Shown here in pieces: positions 62,229 to 64,000 of a DNA stretch of 64,000 nt. The notes beneath the pieces were generated by a model. It was not told the DNA's origin and searched no databases. It was given only the letters and a program-made list of their open reading frames with translations. How positions within the stretch are numbered: position 1 is the stretch's first letter; each line of letters opens with the position of its first letter. Position numbers and translations under genes: made by a program. Source of the stretch: Phaeoceros laevis (taxonomy: Eukaryota; Anthocerotophyta; Anthocerotopsida; Notothyladales); assembly GCA_049999765.1 (NCBI GenBank), contig JBNGIQ010009451.1:111745-175744 (forward strand), given 5' to 3'.

Positions 62229-63531
62229 ATGGCGCCCAATATCGCATTCACCATCCCCGGCTCTTGGCTGCCACAGCACTGGAGCAGCTCGGCCCAGCTG
62301 CAGGTCCCGGTGTGGCCGTGGGCAGTATTCAGCCTGGCGGTGCTGCTGGCCATGGCTGCTCCCCCGCGCTTCTGCCTGGCGGGTCTGCCATCATATGCGT
62401 CCGTCAGGGCGGCGCTGCTGGCCATGGGCGCCGTGACCAAGCTTCACGTGGCTCCCCTGCAGCCGGGGGCCAACTGCAACAGCCGCAAGAATTCCCCCAA
62501 GGAGGAGCCTGTGCTGCTGCAGCCGCAGTGCGAGAAGGGGCTGGGTGTGGAGGTCATGTGGCAAATTCCCCCCACCTCTGCGCTCAAGGGCACGCTCTTC
62601 ATCGCGCCCGGCTGGAGAGAGTACCCCAGCGATTTCTGGGAGCTGCCGGAAGAGCGCGCCATCACCCTGGCCGCGCTGCGCAGGGGATTCGCGGTGGTGG
62701 CCGTGGCCAGCGCGGGGGAGTTCTGGGCCAAGTCCCGCCCGGCTGCCGCCAACCGCGACATGCGCAACGTGGTGACCGTCCTGGCGGAGTGGCGCAAGCG
62801 GCACGGCCTGGAGAAGCTCCCGCTGGCGGGGCTGGGCGTCTCCGACGGCGGGAGCTTCCTGCCCCTCCTGGCGCTGGAGATGGGCTGCTTCTTCTCCGCG
62901 CTGGTCCTCATGATCTCGCGCGGCAGCGAGGAGGCCATCCAGGAGGCGTGCCAGAGGCCCCACGCCTCCAGCTTCCCCCCCACCCTGTTCGTTGAGGTGA
63001 GCGTCCCTTCCATGACCTATCTTGGCAATGCAACTGTAAGATTTCCGGCAGCGGAAGGTGCTCAGGATTTGTGTTGTTGTTCGGAATTGGCAGATGCCCG
63101 CGGATGAGGCGACGAGCAGAGCGGTGGGCAAGCACGTTGCAGCGTTGCGGGAGGCGGGCATCGAAGCGGCCAGATTGCAGTGCCACCCGCTCCGGATGCA
63201 CCATTCCTTCTTCGCGGAGCGGATTCCGGGGTTGGACGCCACCACCTCCGCGAGGCTGGTGCGCGCCTTGCAAGAGCGCAAGCACGTGGACGATCGGGGC
63301 TACTTTGTGAGCCCGTCGCCGCAGGCCGCGGACTGGAAGTTCGTGCGCGCTTGGGACTGGGCGCCGCTGGTGGAGAGCTTGGGCGTTTTGGCCAGGGGCA
63401 CTTGGGCCGCTGCGGCGGTGGCGCAGCAGCTAAGCTTGGCTTTCGGCTTCCACTGCCCCACCAGCTTGAAATCGTTAGAGATGCTCGACTGGCTGGCCGG
63501 GAAACTTGGTGCGACTGCTATGAATGAATGA
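62229..63531 (+). CDS. Alpha/beta-hydrolase-like secreted or membrane-anchored protein, two exons
   Basis: Exons 62229-62996 and 63094-63531, phase-0 intron with GTGAGC and a TTGGCAG acceptor, 401 aa. The ATG at 62229 is the first in frame. A hydrophobic N-terminal segment (WAVFSLAVLLAMAAPP, ~31-46) could be a signal peptide or anchor. Core features of an alpha/beta hydrolase: LFIAPGW (strand then oxyanion region, ~123-129), FAVVAVA (~154-160) and the nucleophile elbow GLGVSDGG with Ser ~205. Exon 2 contributes RMHHSFFAERIPGLD (~290-304) with candidate catalytic His. The same gene structure recurs at 2931-4138, which has an internal stop. I know related uncharacterised plant proteins but no established substrate. 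Exon 1 is strongly GC-rich compared with the neighbourhood. Confidence 0.85.
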
Positions 63532-64000
63532 ACGAATGAATCTTCGAAGCCCTCTTTTCCTGCTTTCCAGCTCTCAATGAGTTGGAGGCTTGCAAGCACA
63601 TTTTTGTGTCGTAGATAGGTTTTCAGATTTGGAAGGGCCCTTCCTTCGTTTTAGCTGCTATGACTGAAGCCTCAAGGCAACAACTGTGCAATTAATTGCA
63701 ATGAACATGGGGTAACCTACGTCTGCACGTCACACTCCAACAGCAACTGCCCTGTAACAACAAGCAAGGGTCCTCTCCCTGACCGTCGGCCTGCCGAGTG
63801 ATTGCGACAGAAAAAACACTCAACTGGGATGGCAGCAGCATAAAGCTGCTGCTGCAGAGACATGCAACGCAAGTGCTGCTCAAAGCTGCCAGCACAGCCA
63901 CCACAGTGCCTCATGAGTGATCGCAGCATAAAGAACACCCTACTGGGATGGCAGCAACTCAAAGCTGCTGCTGCAGGGACATCCAACGCAAGGTACTGCT
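63532..64000. other. 3' flank of the hydrolase gene with a ~115-bp direct tandem repeat
   Basis: 63797-63880 and 63912-64000 share GAGTGAT.GC.....AAAGAACACC and GCTGCTGCTGCAG.GACAT.CAACGCAA; the second copy runs into the window edge. No gene seen. Confidence 0.6.

Overview
The window reads as nuclear chromosomal DNA of a seed-free land plant, most likely a fern or a non-Selaginella lycophyte, with a hornwort as the alternative. Evidence: seven very long intronless PLS-class pentatricopeptide repeat (PPR) genes, one carrying what looks like the KP-type DYW domain known from lineages with U-to-C organelle editing; plant-type intron-containing genes (an ERI1-like exonuclease, two alpha/beta-hydrolase paralogues); a CIPK-like kinase, HIRA, a jacalin lectin, an F-box protein, and LINE debris. 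There are two assembly gaps (6167-6266 and 58139-58538).

Layout. 1-5.2 kb: end of a jacalin-type lectin gene, an RPS13 fragment, and an alpha/beta-hydrolase gene with an in-frame stop, framed by two copies of a ~950 bp direct repeat. 6-8 kb: GC-rich minisatellite with a gap, then a kinase gene with a clear TATA box. 10.3-35.1 kb: five minus-strand PPR genes (PPR-1 to PPR-5) with an ERI1-like exonuclease gene, rebuilt here as six exons, between PPR-1 and PPR-2. 36.7-42 kb: a full-length intronless HIRA gene and a cysteine-rich membrane glycoprotein gene. 42.9-54.6 kb: two plus-strand PPR genes (PPR-6, PPR-7) separated by ~2.5 kb of inserted DNA that holds an NDUFB7 (complex I) gene. 55-62 kb: repeat-rich, gene-poor DNA with an F-box gene cut into by a LINE. 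62.2-63.5 kb: an intact two-exon paralogue of the hydrolase near the left end.

The theme is organelle RNA metabolism. PPR-1, -3, -4, -6 and -7 are close paralogues copied at the DNA level together with their flanks. All five, and PPR-2, have at the N-terminus a block resembling the PDF motif of plant organellar single-stranded-DNA-binding (OSB) proteins. Only PPR-4 keeps an intact canonical DYW deaminase domain. The other four paralogues end right after the E+ region through four different lesions, and three have recognisable DYW debris downstream. PPR-2 has a KP-like DYW domain and is a candidate U-to-C editing factor. PPR-5 (1,629 aa) is built from modules carrying an extra ~14 residues and has a degenerate DYW domain. 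A second theme is a high density of short adjacent duplications of 16-115 bp in non-coding DNA.

All calls are from reading the sequence and from family knowledge; no database search was run. Some long reading frames open at non-ATG codons, so starts were moved to the first supportable ATG where stated.
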